The position numbers were made by a program, and so were the translations under genes. Positions 52,546 to 60,025 of a stretch of 64,000 nucleotides of DNA are shown here, piece after piece (within the stretch, counting starts at the first letter, position 1; the number at the start of each line of letters is the position of its first letter). Below the pieces are notes generated by a model. That model was given only the letters and a program-made list of their open reading frames with translations. It did no database searches and was not told the DNA's origin. The stretch comes from Eubacterium aggregans. Lineage in GTDB: Bacteria > Bacillota > Clostridia > Eubacteriales > Eubacteriaceae. The stretch covers positions 1-64,000 of the forward strand of contig NZ_FNRK01000007.1 in the NCBI RefSeq assembly GCF_900107815.1. Direction: 5' to 3'.

Positions 52546-54731
52546 TTTGAAACCTCAGCATAAAGTATTTTTGTGTAATTTTCTATCTGATTGATTAGAT
52601 ACACAACATCCTCATCTTTACCAAAGTACTCTAATAAAGAAATTATTGCTATATTCAAATCAGCTGTATCACTTGTTTTTAAACTAGCTGATAAAGCTGA
52701 CAATTCTGTAGTTTCCTCGTACAAGTCGATTGTATGGAGTAGAATTTTTTTATAAATTGAGAGATCTACTATTTCCTGACATGCAAAAGCAATAGCATTA
52801 AGAATATACTTAGGAATTTTGATTAAAAAGTCAATTTTTTCACCTAACTCAATTGCAAACCACCCCTTACCAACATGATTGGCTAGTTTTAACATCGCTA
52901 AATTTCTTTCTAAATATTGTTCACTTTGTATTTCTTCTTTATAAGCAGTTATTGTTTTTTTATCTTTGAATGCGTCATCTATAATTGGACTGACATAAGT
53001 TAGAATATTTTCTTTATTCACATCTAAAAACTCAATTTCAAATGTTGTATTAGCATAAAAACAATTAACCCAATTGTTTTCATTAAAAAGGGAGGATAAT
53101 TTTTCTTTTCTTGCTTGACCTTTCTCTTGTGCAGTGCTTTTATACAATCGATGTTCTGATGGGATTGCCTGTTCATCTAAATCAGTTACAATAGCACACT
53201 TTCTCTGTATTCTATCATCGTCAAACAAGCTAGCGATATATTCAAACGAAGTACTACCAACATTAATCAAACCTATTCCAAGTTCGTCTAAGTTTATACC
53301 AAATAATTTTTTTACTATTTGAGGAATAAGTATTTCTTCAGCATCTCCTTCAACTAAGATAACACCTTTAGAAAAAAGCAATCCATTTCTTTTAACATCT
53401 AAATATCTCTCTACTGCGTTTATTAGATTTAGATTGTTCTTTTTTAACTTTTCTTTAGCAAATGAGTTCAGATTATTTGCTGGATTCATAACGATAGATT
53501 TGCCATTAAACGATTTTAATACATTCATCCGAGATATTTCAGACACTTCAGCTAAATGTACAGAATGTGTGGTCATGAGAATCTGAGTATAGTTTTTTTG
53601 AAGATTTAATCCTTCGAACAGAGTTTTTTGAATATGATGATGAATATGAGCTTCTGGTTCTTCAATCAACATAATATTAAGTAGTTCTCTTGAACGACAC
53701 GCTTCAAATTCGACTATTTTCAAAGCTAAATAAATCATATTTAGATGTCCTAACCCTAGTAAGTCTAAGTCGATATTTTGTTCTGGCTTCATTGAAAGAA
53801 ATTTTGCTAAAGAACCCATATCATCTGACATAGTTGAGGAAAGAAGAAGATTAGGAGAATACACTGAACCAATTATGCTATTTAGTTGCCGATTAATATT
53901 TTCGCCAATTTTCCTAATTTCAGGAACACTGGTAATAGTCTCATTTAATTGCTGTATAATTGTTTTTAATGACTCAACATTATCTGATGATATTTTTGAT
54001 TCAATTGTTTCCATGATTCTTTTGACTGGGTTTCGATTGTTTTTCATTTCTCTAAGAACATCTCGAAGAGCGTCAACATAAACAACCGAAATATGCTTGA
54101 AAATATCTGACATGTCAATTCTTGAGCCCAACAGAGCTTCATCGTCTTCTTCAGGATTACTAGCTATATTGTCATTGAGTCTTCCTACCAATTTATCATA
54201 ATTTTCATTGATACAGAAATTTAGATTTGATTTAGATGTGTAGTAAAATTCATAGTCGGATAGACGAATAGAATTTCTAAATTCGTTAAATTGATGAGAG
54301 TCTAATTCAGTGGAAATATCAAATAATTGCTTTCTAATAGCTTTGTTAGGTCTAATAAATAGAGAAATACTACCTACACCTTTATCTGCATTTGAAATCA
54401 ATTCTTCTAAGATTGTTTGACTTTCAGAATTTAAAGAAATGGAAGCACAAATCTCATTGTCAAATTCTTCTTCGCTGATTCCTTCAAATGTCGCAGAGAT
54501 AATAATCCAATGCCCTTGCCACCCATTTTGAATTCCATGAAAAAAATCTGATTCTTTCAGTGTTTTACTACTATAGTAATAACTATCATCTAATAAGATT
54601 CTCAATGCAGTAAGAGCATTGGTTTTCCCTGAATCATTCTCACCTATAATAGTATTTGTCTCATTATCGAATCGAAAGATTTCGGATTCATAATTTCTAA
54701 AATTTCGAATTTGAAGAGTAGATATAAACAT
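52542..54731 (-). CDS. gajA: OLD-family ATPase/TOPRIM nuclease, Gabija GajA-type
   Basis: 729 residues. N-terminal ABC-type ATPase with Walker A GENDSGKTNAL (about 30-40), signature region LLGLGHLNM, Walker B NIMLIEEPEAH, and H-loop MTTHS; then a TOPRIM domain with Glu in VILVEGDAEE and Asp in VTDLDEQ. A C-terminal extension of about 150 residues makes it longer than the 578-residue type GajA. AGGAG precedes the ATG. In Gabija it cuts phage DNA when nucleotides are depleted. A different OLD/UvrD defence type is possible. Confidence 0.82.
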   Translation of the reverse strand: MFISTLQIRNFRNYESEIFRFDNETNTIIGENDSGKTNALTALRILLDDSYYYSSKTLKESDFFHGIQNGWQGHWIIISATFEGISEEEFDNEICASISLNSESQTILEELISNADKGVGSISLFIRPNKAIRKQLFDISTELDSHQFNEFRNSIRLSDYEFYYTSKSNLNFCINENYDKLVGRLNDNIASNPEEDDEALLGSRIDMSDIFKHISVVYVDALRDVLREMKNNRNPVKRIMETIESKISSDNVESLKTIIQQLNETITSVPEIRKIGENINRQLNSIIGSVYSPNLLLSSTMSDDMGSLAKFLSMKPEQNIDLDLLGLGHLNMIYLALKIVEFEACRSRELLNIMLIEEPEAHIHHHIQKTLFEGLNLQKNYTQILMTTHSVHLAEVSEISRMNVLKSFNGKSIVMNPANNLNSFAKEKLKKNNLNLINAVERYLDVKRNGLLFSKGVILVEGDAEEILIPQIVKKLFGINLDELGIGLINVGSTSFEYIASLFDDDRIQRKCAIVTDLDEQAIPSEHRLYKSTAQEKGQARKEKLSSLFNENNWVNCFYANTTFEIEFLDVNKENILTYVSPIIDDAFKDKKTITAYKEEIQSEQYLERNLAMLKLANHVGKGWFAIELGEKIDFLIKIPKYILNAIAFACQEIVDLSIYKKILLHTIDLYEETTELSALSASLKTSDTADLNIAIISLLEYFGKDEDVVYLINQIENYTKILYAEVSK

Positions 54732-54762
54732 AAGCAGATCTCCTAACTATTTAATTAATATG

Positions 54763-54768
54763 ATTATA
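54763..54768 (-). promoter_or_regulatory. Possible -10 of the Gabija-like operon
   Basis: TATAAT within TATATAAT on the minus strand, about 32 bases before the gajA start. No good -35 is seen. The IS256-family element ends about 46 bases further upstream, so the native -10 is kept. Confidence 0.4.
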
Positions 54769-54813
54769 TAGTAAGTTTATCATAAATTATGTTAGTAAAA
54801 GTTCTCATTATAA

Positions 54814-56149
54814 GGGAGCGTCAATAATTTTGTGTAAATGATTCTTCCCTACTGCAGATTGTTTCTAATTCTCAATCAGTTGGCTTAGCATTTGTTCAAG
54901 TTCGCCTTCGGCCTGTTGAAAGCCTTTATGACTGCGACCTAGGAATTTTTGGTTGTAAGTATCAAAAGACGAGACTAAGAAACGTTCCATCGACTCTTCG
55001 TTTTGGAACTGTTCCTTGCGGTGGCTGTATTTCTTGATTTGCTTATTAAAGGATTCAATCAAGTTCGTAGAATAAATACTCTTGCGTATGGCCAAGGGGA
55101 AATCATAGAAAGTGAGCAAGTGATCGTTCGAAAGAATCGATTCAACCACTTTTGGATAGCTGGTTTTCCATTTTTCCGCAAAAGCACCACGTGCTTCCAA
55201 CGCCACCTCTTTAGATGAGGCTTGATACACCATTTTAAAATCATCACAGACTTCCTTACGATCATCGACACGCACTTTGTGACTGATATTACGGGAAACG
55301 TGTACACAACAATGTTGAAAACGAGCTTTGGGATAGAACCGACTAATCGCTCCTACCATCCCCTTTAAGCCATCCGTGATGAACAGGAGGACATTTTTCA
55401 AACCGCGCTCTTGAAGGTCCAATAAAATTTCCTCCCAAATCGTGATGGATTCAGTCGGTGCAATCGCATAGCTCAATACTTCCTTTGATCCGTCCGGGCG
55501 AATGCCAACTGCGATATGAATAGCTTCCTTGGCGACGGTTTTCCGCTTTAACGGAATATACGTTGCGTCCATATAAATAGCAGCATAACGGTCATGAAGC
55601 TCCCGCCCATTAAACGCCGTTACCTCTTCTGTAAATGATTTTGTTATATTGGACATGGTTTGGGGCGTGTAGTAATGCCCATACATTTTCTCAATCAAGT
55701 CTGCGATTTCCGACATGGTAATACCTTTTCGGAAGAGGTGAATGACGGTCTCCTCTAACGTGTCATTCGTCCGTCTATAAGCAGGAACAGTCTGTTGCTT
55801 GAACTCACCATTGCGGTCGCGCGGAATCTGGAGATGAAGTTCCCCATACTCGGTCTTGACCGTACGGTCATAGGAGCCGTTACGAGAATTACCCGTGTTA
55901 AAACCAATGCGATCATACTTTTCGTAATCTAGGAAAGCCGTTAACTCCGTTTTGAGAAGCGTATTGACTGCTTTCTCCAAATGGACACGGAATAATTCAT
56001 TCAAATCGCCTTTGTTCGCTAGAGTCTTTAGAATTTCTGTAGTAAAATCGTTCATAGGGAAGTCCTCTCTTCTGTGAATGTGTTGTGGTAACTCTATTCT
56101 ACAGAAGGGACTTCCTTTTTTCTATTTACACAAAATATTTTACACTCTC
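54814..56149 (-). mobile_element. IS256-family insertion sequence
   Basis: 1336 bp with 26-bp imperfect terminal inverted repeats that share TTTTGTGTAAAT at their inner ends (54814-54839 and 56124-56149) and a perfect 8-bp target duplication. It encodes one transposase. It looks complete and is probably a recent insertion. From memory it resembles IS905/IS1310-type elements of lactic acid bacteria and enterococci. Confidence 0.93.
54865..56055 (-). CDS. IS256-family transposase
   Basis: 396 residues of the mutator-type transposase group: SRNGSYDRTVKTEYGELHLQIPRDR, the IYMDATYIPL catalytic Asp, ITDGLKGM second Asp, CCVHVSRN (C/H region), and NLIESFNKQIK with the catalytic Glu. Full length and uninterrupted. 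GAGAGGACTTCCCT precedes the ATG. Confidence 0.95.
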   Translation of the reverse strand: MNDFTTEILKTLANKGDLNELFRVHLEKAVNTLLKTELTAFLDYEKYDRIGFNTGNSRNGSYDRTVKTEYGELHLQIPRDRNGEFKQQTVPAYRRTNDTLEETVIHLFRKGITMSEIADLIEKMYGHYYTPQTMSNITKSFTEEVTAFNGRELHDRYAAIYMDATYIPLKRKTVAKEAIHIAVGIRPDGSKEVLSYAIAPTESITIWEEILLDLQERGLKNVLLFITDGLKGMVGAISRFYPKARFQHCCVHVSRNISHKVRVDDRKEVCDDFKMVYQASSKEVALEARGAFAEKWKTSYPKVVESILSNDHLLTFYDFPLAIRKSIYSTNLIESFNKQIKKYSHRKEQFQNEESMERFLVSSFDTYNQKFLGRSHKGFQQAEGELEQMLSQLIEN

Positions 56150-56157
56150 CATTATAA

Positions 56158-56424
56158 CAATTGGGTTAAAAAGAAAATAGATAGTATTCTACCTCATATT
56201 TATTTGAAAGTAATATATAAAAGACGTCCAAATTCGAACGCCTCTCGTTAACCAAATATTGGATTCAGAATCTAGTTTTCATATATAAACAGAGTATGAT
56301 TAGGTGCAAAAATTGCACTTTTATTGCACTTTTATTTTTATTTATAGTGTTTTACTGTTCTGTATATTGTTTTAACTCCCTTGATAGTATCGCATTCTGT
56401 TTTATACACTTTACGTTGAAAACA
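56158..56424. other. Left end of the ICE, non-coding
   Basis: About 270 AT-rich bases between the IS256-family element and the distal att core. It contains the second 20-bp subterminal repeat and the short palindrome TGCAAAAATTGCA. I see no gene. Confidence 0.6.
56314..56333. repeat. 20-bp subterminal direct repeat, distal end
   Basis: TGCACTTTTATTGCACTTTT, identical to 31676-31695 in the same orientation; candidate integrase arm site. Confidence 0.75.
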
Positions 56425-56435
56425 GAGTGGGAATA
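56425..56435 (+). repeat. att core, distal side
   Basis: GAGTGGGAATA followed by A recreates the codons GAG TGG GAA TAA, i.e. the probable original end of guaA before integration. Confidence 0.9.
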
Positions 56436-56444
56436 AATAAAAGA

Positions 56445-56489
56445 AACCCGTAATTCCTTTGTAACAGGGGGGATTTGCGGGTTGTTTTT
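56445..56489 (+). terminator. Displaced original guaA terminator
   Basis: AACCCG-TAATTCC pairs imperfectly with GGGATTTG-CGGGTT, followed by GTTTTT. It lies 10 bases after the distal att core, the position expected for the guaA terminator before the ICE inserted. From here to 56675 there is about 190 bases with no gene I can see; a promoter for the next gene should lie there. Confidence 0.7.
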
Positions 56490-56675
56490 AATTCAAGGAT
56501 AATAGGGAATTAAGAAACTGTGGGATGAAAGATAAAAAAACCACAAGATTATCCACAAAAAGCAAGATAGTACCAGAATGAACAAAATAAAACCTGTTCT
56601 AAATCACCGTTATGCATTATAACTAGGGTATAGCAATAAGAATTGTAAACGGATTAGGATAGCTGGAGGAATCCG

Positions 56676-57992
56676 ATGAATGATTATAACCATGCACGTA
56701 ATCAAGAAAATCGCAAGAAGCTATTACAACTAGTGGACAAGGATTTTTTAAAGCAAATTCTCGATGCTTTTTCAGCCGCCACAGGGTTAACGGCGAATAT
56801 TGTCGATGTGGAGGGAAAGTCTATTTTCTCGGCGGAGGATTCACAGAAGAATTGTGATTTTTGCAAAATTATTCGGCGGGCGGAGCGGGAAAAGGGAGTC
56901 GATCGGTGCCAGGGTGCCTATGCCCGTGCGGGAAAACAGGCGGCTATTTTCAACGAGCCCTATATCTTTCGTTGTCCGGCGGGCCTTATTGAGTGGGCGG
57001 CGCCGATCATCATCGATGAGGAGAACCTGGGGACCATCATCTGCGGCCAAATTCTCATGTGGGACCCCGAGGCCTTCTTTTGGATTGAGCTGGAGGAGAT
57101 GAACACCGGTGTTGTCGACGATTTGGCGCCGCTGTTTGAGGCGGCAAAGGAATTACAGGTGATCTCTGGGGATAAGGTCCAGCACGCGGCTTTTTTGTTA
57201 TACATTATTGCCAATTTTATTGTGCGCTCAGCCTTTGAGCAGCGAAACCAGCAGAAGGAGCTTAAAATCCAGCACTCCCTATTGAATCAGGAAATCCAGA
57301 CTCGTAAGGAGCTGGAAAAGCAGCTGAACAGCCAAAGCCTGAATTTTTATATGGAGAAGGAAAATGCCCTCATTGGGAAGATTAACATTGGGGATTATGA
57401 AGAATGCCTGAAGCTGTACAAGGTGATGCTGTCGGATATTTTTTCGGAGCACACTGGTGATTTGGGTACAATCCGGGCCAGGGTGTGCGATTTGACGGTG
57501 GCCGTCTCAAGATCCATGATTACCAAGGGGGTGGAGCCCCAGCAATCCATTGTGATCAATACCGAATTCTTTAAGGAATTGCATCATTGCTACGATATTG
57601 GGGAGATATACGACGCTGCGGTGAAGCTTGTCCAGACCTATATTAAGAAATTGGAACGCCAGGGCAAGAATAAGAACAAGTCCGCCATCCAGGGGATTAA
57701 GGGCTATATCCGCAATCATTACAAGCAGAACCTCACCCTGGAGGAAATCGTGGATTCCGTTTATCTGAGCCCCTATTACGCCTGTCGGATATTCAAAGAG
57801 AGCGAGGGAATCACTGTCATGGATTATGTGACGATGGTCCGCTTAGAGGAAGCAAAGAAGATGCTCAGCAATACAAAATATAAAATTGATGAAATTGCCA
57901 CAATACTGGGGTACAAGGATGCCAGCTATTTTTCCAAGGTATTCCGGAAAAATCTGAATATGACACCCACTCAATTCCGCAACAGCCAATAG
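56676..57992 (+). CDS. PocR-domain AraC-family regulator of the methanol cluster
   Basis: 438 residues. N-terminal PocR ligand-binding domain (about 20-185) with four or more conserved Cys (CDFCKII, DRCQGAY, FRCPAGL), a coiled-coil linker (about 195-220), and a C-terminal AraC-type double helix-turn-helix (about 335-436, LTLEEIVDSVYLSPYYACRIFKE and YKDASYFSKVFRKNLNMTPTQF). GGAGG precedes the ATG. It lies 16 bases upstream of a corrinoid protein gene and is likely the activator of methanol metabolism. The ligand is unknown. Confidence 0.87.
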   Translation: MNDYNHARNQENRKKLLQLVDKDFLKQILDAFSAATGLTANIVDVEGKSIFSAEDSQKNCDFCKIIRRAEREKGVDRCQGAYARAGKQAAIFNEPYIFRCPAGLIEWAAPIIIDEENLGTIICGQILMWDPEAFFWIELEEMNTGVVDDLAPLFEAAKELQVISGDKVQHAAFLLYIIANFIVRSAFEQRNQQKELKIQHSLLNQEIQTRKELEKQLNSQSLNFYMEKENALIGKINIGDYEECLKLYKVMLSDIFSEHTGDLGTIRARVCDLTVAVSRSMITKGVEPQQSIVINTEFFKELHHCYDIGEIYDAAVKLVQTYIKKLERQGKNKNKSAIQGIKGYIRNHYKQNLTLEEIVDSVYLSPYYACRIFKESEGITVMDYVTMVRLEEAKKMLSNTKYKIDEIATILGYKDASYFSKVFRKNLNMTPTQFRNSQ

Positions 57993-58008
57993 AGGGGAGG
58001 CGCGAGAC

Positions 58009-58674
58009 ATGCTCATTAAGGAAATACAGGAGGCGCTGCAAATGGGGGATGCCGAAACCGTGAAAAACAAGACGGAGGAGGCCCTGAAAGAGAATTACAC
58101 CGCGGAGCAGATTCTTGAAAAGGGGTTGATTCCCACCATTACAAAGATTGGAAAGGAATTTCGGGCAGGGGATATCTTTATCCCGGATGTGCTGATGTCC
58201 TCCCGGGCCATGCACGCCTGTCTCTACGTTTTAAAGCCACTGCTGAGCGATCATTCCCAGGGGGAGTCGGAAGCTAAGGGGACGATTATCATCGGGACGG
58301 TGGCGGGGGATCTCCACGATATTGGAAAAAACATCATCGCCATGTGTCTGTCCGGGGACAGCTACAACGTCATCGATTTAGGAATTGACGTGCCGGCCAC
58401 GGACTTTGTGGATGCCATCCGAAAATATAAGCCCGATATCGTGGCCATATCCGCCCTGTTGACCACGACCATCGAGGAAATGCGGGATGTCATTACGTCG
58501 ATTGTCAATGAAGGCCTTCGAAAGAAGGTGAAAATCATCGTTGGGGGGGGACCGGTGACACCAGACTTTGCAGAATCCGTGGGGGCAGATGCCTACGGTG
58601 AGGATGTCTTTGACACCATTGAAAGGGTGAATGTCTTGCTGGGCCAGAAGCCGGGCATGGTGATTAAGCATTAG
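58009..58674 (+). CDS. Corrinoid (methyltransferase-type B12-binding) protein
   Basis: 221 residues. N-terminal helical cap domain (about 1-90) and B12-binding domain with the axial-ligand motif DLHDIGKN (about 105), SALLTTT and VGGGPV. It would carry a methyl group on cobalt. It is a second copy besides MtaC (61428) but has no dedicated substrate methyltransferase beside it; instead it follows the regulator and precedes the metal-handling GTPase. It may serve another methyl donor, or the same MtaB. Confidence 0.9.
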   Translation: MLIKEIQEALQMGDAETVKNKTEEALKENYTAEQILEKGLIPTITKIGKEFRAGDIFIPDVLMSSRAMHACLYVLKPLLSDHSQGESEAKGTIIIGTVAGDLHDIGKNIIAMCLSGDSYNVIDLGIDVPATDFVDAIRKYKPDIVAISALLTTTIEEMRDVITSIVNEGLRKKVKIIVGGGPVTPDFAESVGADAYGEDVFDTIERVNVLLGQKPGMVIKH

Positions 58675-58682
58675 GAGGAAGG

Positions 58683-59300
58683 ATGAAATCCAGAAAGCCG
58701 ACCATCATCTTGTTTACCGGGTTTCTTGGCTCGGGGAAAACAAGCTTGCTATTGAAAACCATCGATGTCATGATTGCAAAAGAAAAAAAGTGTGCCATCA
58801 TCATCAATGAAATTGGGGATGTGGGCATTGACAATCGGGAAATGCGCCATTTGGGGTATGATGTCTGGGACCTTTTTGGGGGCTGCGTCTGCTGCACCAT
58901 GAAGGTGACCCTGGAAGCGACGATTAATCATTTATTGGAGAACAACCCGGATTTGGACTATATTTTCTTTGAGCCTTCGGGGATGGCGGAGCCTGAATCC
59001 CTGTATCCAGCCATGGAGAATTGTGGCTATGAGAGGGAGGAAATCCGAAATGTTTTCATCCTGGACCCCATGCGCACAGGGCTTTACAGGGTCCGCCTCC
59101 GGGAATTGTTTAAGCATTCCCTACATCTGGCCCAGGCCGTGGTGATTAATAAGATCGATATTGCTCCAGAGGAATCGGTGGAGGAAGCCCTGGAAATGGT
59201 GCGCTCGGAGGTGGGGCAGATGCCAGTTTTCAAGCTTAACCTTAAGGATGATGCCTTGACGGATGCCTTTTGCACCTTTATTCAAAGGGAAGGAGATTAA
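58683..59300 (+). CDS. CobW-family GTP-dependent metal chaperone
   Basis: 205 residues of the SIMIBI G3E group. P-loop TGFLGSGKTSLL (about 12-23), the CobW-type metal-binding motif GGCVCCTMK (about 67-75), and NKID (about 156). It lacks the C-terminal CobW domain, so it is shorter than typical members. AGGAGGAAGG precedes the ATG. Together with the His-rich protein downstream it likely delivers Zn to MtaB or Co for the corrinoid; the metal is inferred. Confidence 0.82.
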   Translation: MKSRKPTIILFTGFLGSGKTSLLLKTIDVMIAKEKKCAIIINEIGDVGIDNREMRHLGYDVWDLFGGCVCCTMKVTLEATINHLLENNPDLDYIFFEPSGMAEPESLYPAMENCGYEREEIRNVFILDPMRTGLYRVRLRELFKHSLHLAQAVVINKIDIAPEESVEEALEMVRSEVGQMPVFKLNLKDDALTDAFCTFIQREGD

Positions 59301-59303
59301 CCA

Positions 59304-59807
59304 ATGTATCAGGATACTTTTTTACCCATTACCATCGAATTGCGCATTCAAAGTGATCGGGCCATGGGCTGCTCCGAGTGGCAAAGCCGCATGGGGCTGG
59401 TAATGGACAGCTACGCAAAGGCTGTTTCCAACGGAGACGAGCAGATCATTGGGCATATCAAAGCCCTGTTGGAATTTTCCGCCCATTGCTTTATCAAGTT
59501 TAGCTGTATTTCTTCCCGGGCGGGGGCGGTGACAGAATGCTTTGGCAACATCCGGGCAGACGAGGGCAGGATGATTATTAACTCCCTGGTGGAGGAAAGG
59601 GGCCTTGAAGAGAGCCTGGAGGCATTATCCGCAGCCTGGGCAGAGCACCAACCCCACAATCCGGGGCTAACCATGGCGGTCCATCAGTCCTCACCAGGGG
59701 GGCATTCGGGCCATGGGCATCACCATGAGCACCACCATGAGGACGGGGCACCCTGCCCGGTTTGCGGTGGACATCATCACCATCAGGATCACCATCACTG
59801 CCAATAA
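59304..59807 (+). CDS. His-rich metal-binding protein, unknown family
   Basis: 167 residues. The N-terminal 125 residues have no family I recognise. The C-terminal tail is extremely rich in His (GHGHHHEHHHE, then CPVC and HHHHQDHHHC), a likely metal-storage or chaperone tail. AAGGAGATTAA in the end of the GTPase gene is its ribosome binding site, so the two are coupled. The arrangement is like UreE/HypB-type metal delivery and suggests a partner of the preceding GTPase in loading Zn or Co. Confidence 0.75.
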   Translation: MYQDTFLPITIELRIQSDRAMGCSEWQSRMGLVMDSYAKAVSNGDEQIIGHIKALLEFSAHCFIKFSCISSRAGAVTECFGNIRADEGRMIINSLVEERGLEESLEALSAAWAEHQPHNPGLTMAVHQSSPGGHSGHGHHHEHHHEDGAPCPVCGGHHHHQDHHHCQ

Positions 59808-60025
59808 GCGGTGCTAAAAGCTGTCACAGGCGCGTTACTGTGGTGGCTTTTTTTAATTGGGACGTATTGGTATTATCTGGAGGAGGAAAGCAATATCCTA
59901 CCAAAAAAAAGAGGATTATCCACAGACAAGGCCTTAGAATTGTTATATGATTACATCAAGGTAAATGTGGTGTTCTGCAGAGCATTGAGTATCTGATGTG
60001 TATTTTACAAGGAGGTAGGTTCGTT
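59808..60025 (+). promoter_or_regulatory. Region upstream of mtaB
   Basis: About 220 bases between the His-rich protein gene and mtaB. A 61-codon frame begins at 59811, but it has no convincing ribosome binding site and I do not call it a gene. The length and AT-rich 3' half suggest a promoter for mtaBCA. AAGGAGG (60009-60015) is the mtaB ribosome binding site. I see no riboswitch that I can support. Confidence 0.4.

Larger units (their letters stand above)
54806..56157. repeat. 8-bp target duplication flanking the IS256-family element
   Basis: CATTATAA occurs at 54806-54813 and again at 56150-56157, directly abutting the element's terminal inverted repeats. Confidence 0.92.
31604..56435. 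mobile_element. Tn5801-like (Tn916-family) ICE inserted in guaA, decayed
   Basis: Core att sequences GAGTGGGAGTA (31604-31614) and GAGTGGGAATA (56425-56435) flank about 24.8 kb of distinctly AT-rich DNA. Content follows the Tn916 order: int, xis, orf8, orf7, orf9, KTR gene, tet(M), leader, orf13, orf14, [orf15 missing], orf16, orf17, orf18, orf19, orf20, oriT, orf21, orf22, orf23. The guaA target and DUF3173 excisionase are hallmarks of Tn5801. Extra genes (Gabija-like pair, Abi_C-like, DUF6037-like, Mom-like) and two insertion sequences are present. Confidence 0.93.

Noticed and set aside
59700-59805. Short tandem or CRISPR-like repeats
   Set aside because: The repeated CAC/CAT triplets encode the His-rich tail of the protein; there are no spacers or regular repeat units.
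59811-59996. 61-codon frame between the His-rich protein gene and mtaB
   Set aside because: No convincing ribosome binding site, no family resemblance, and it occupies the expected promoter region of mtaBCA.
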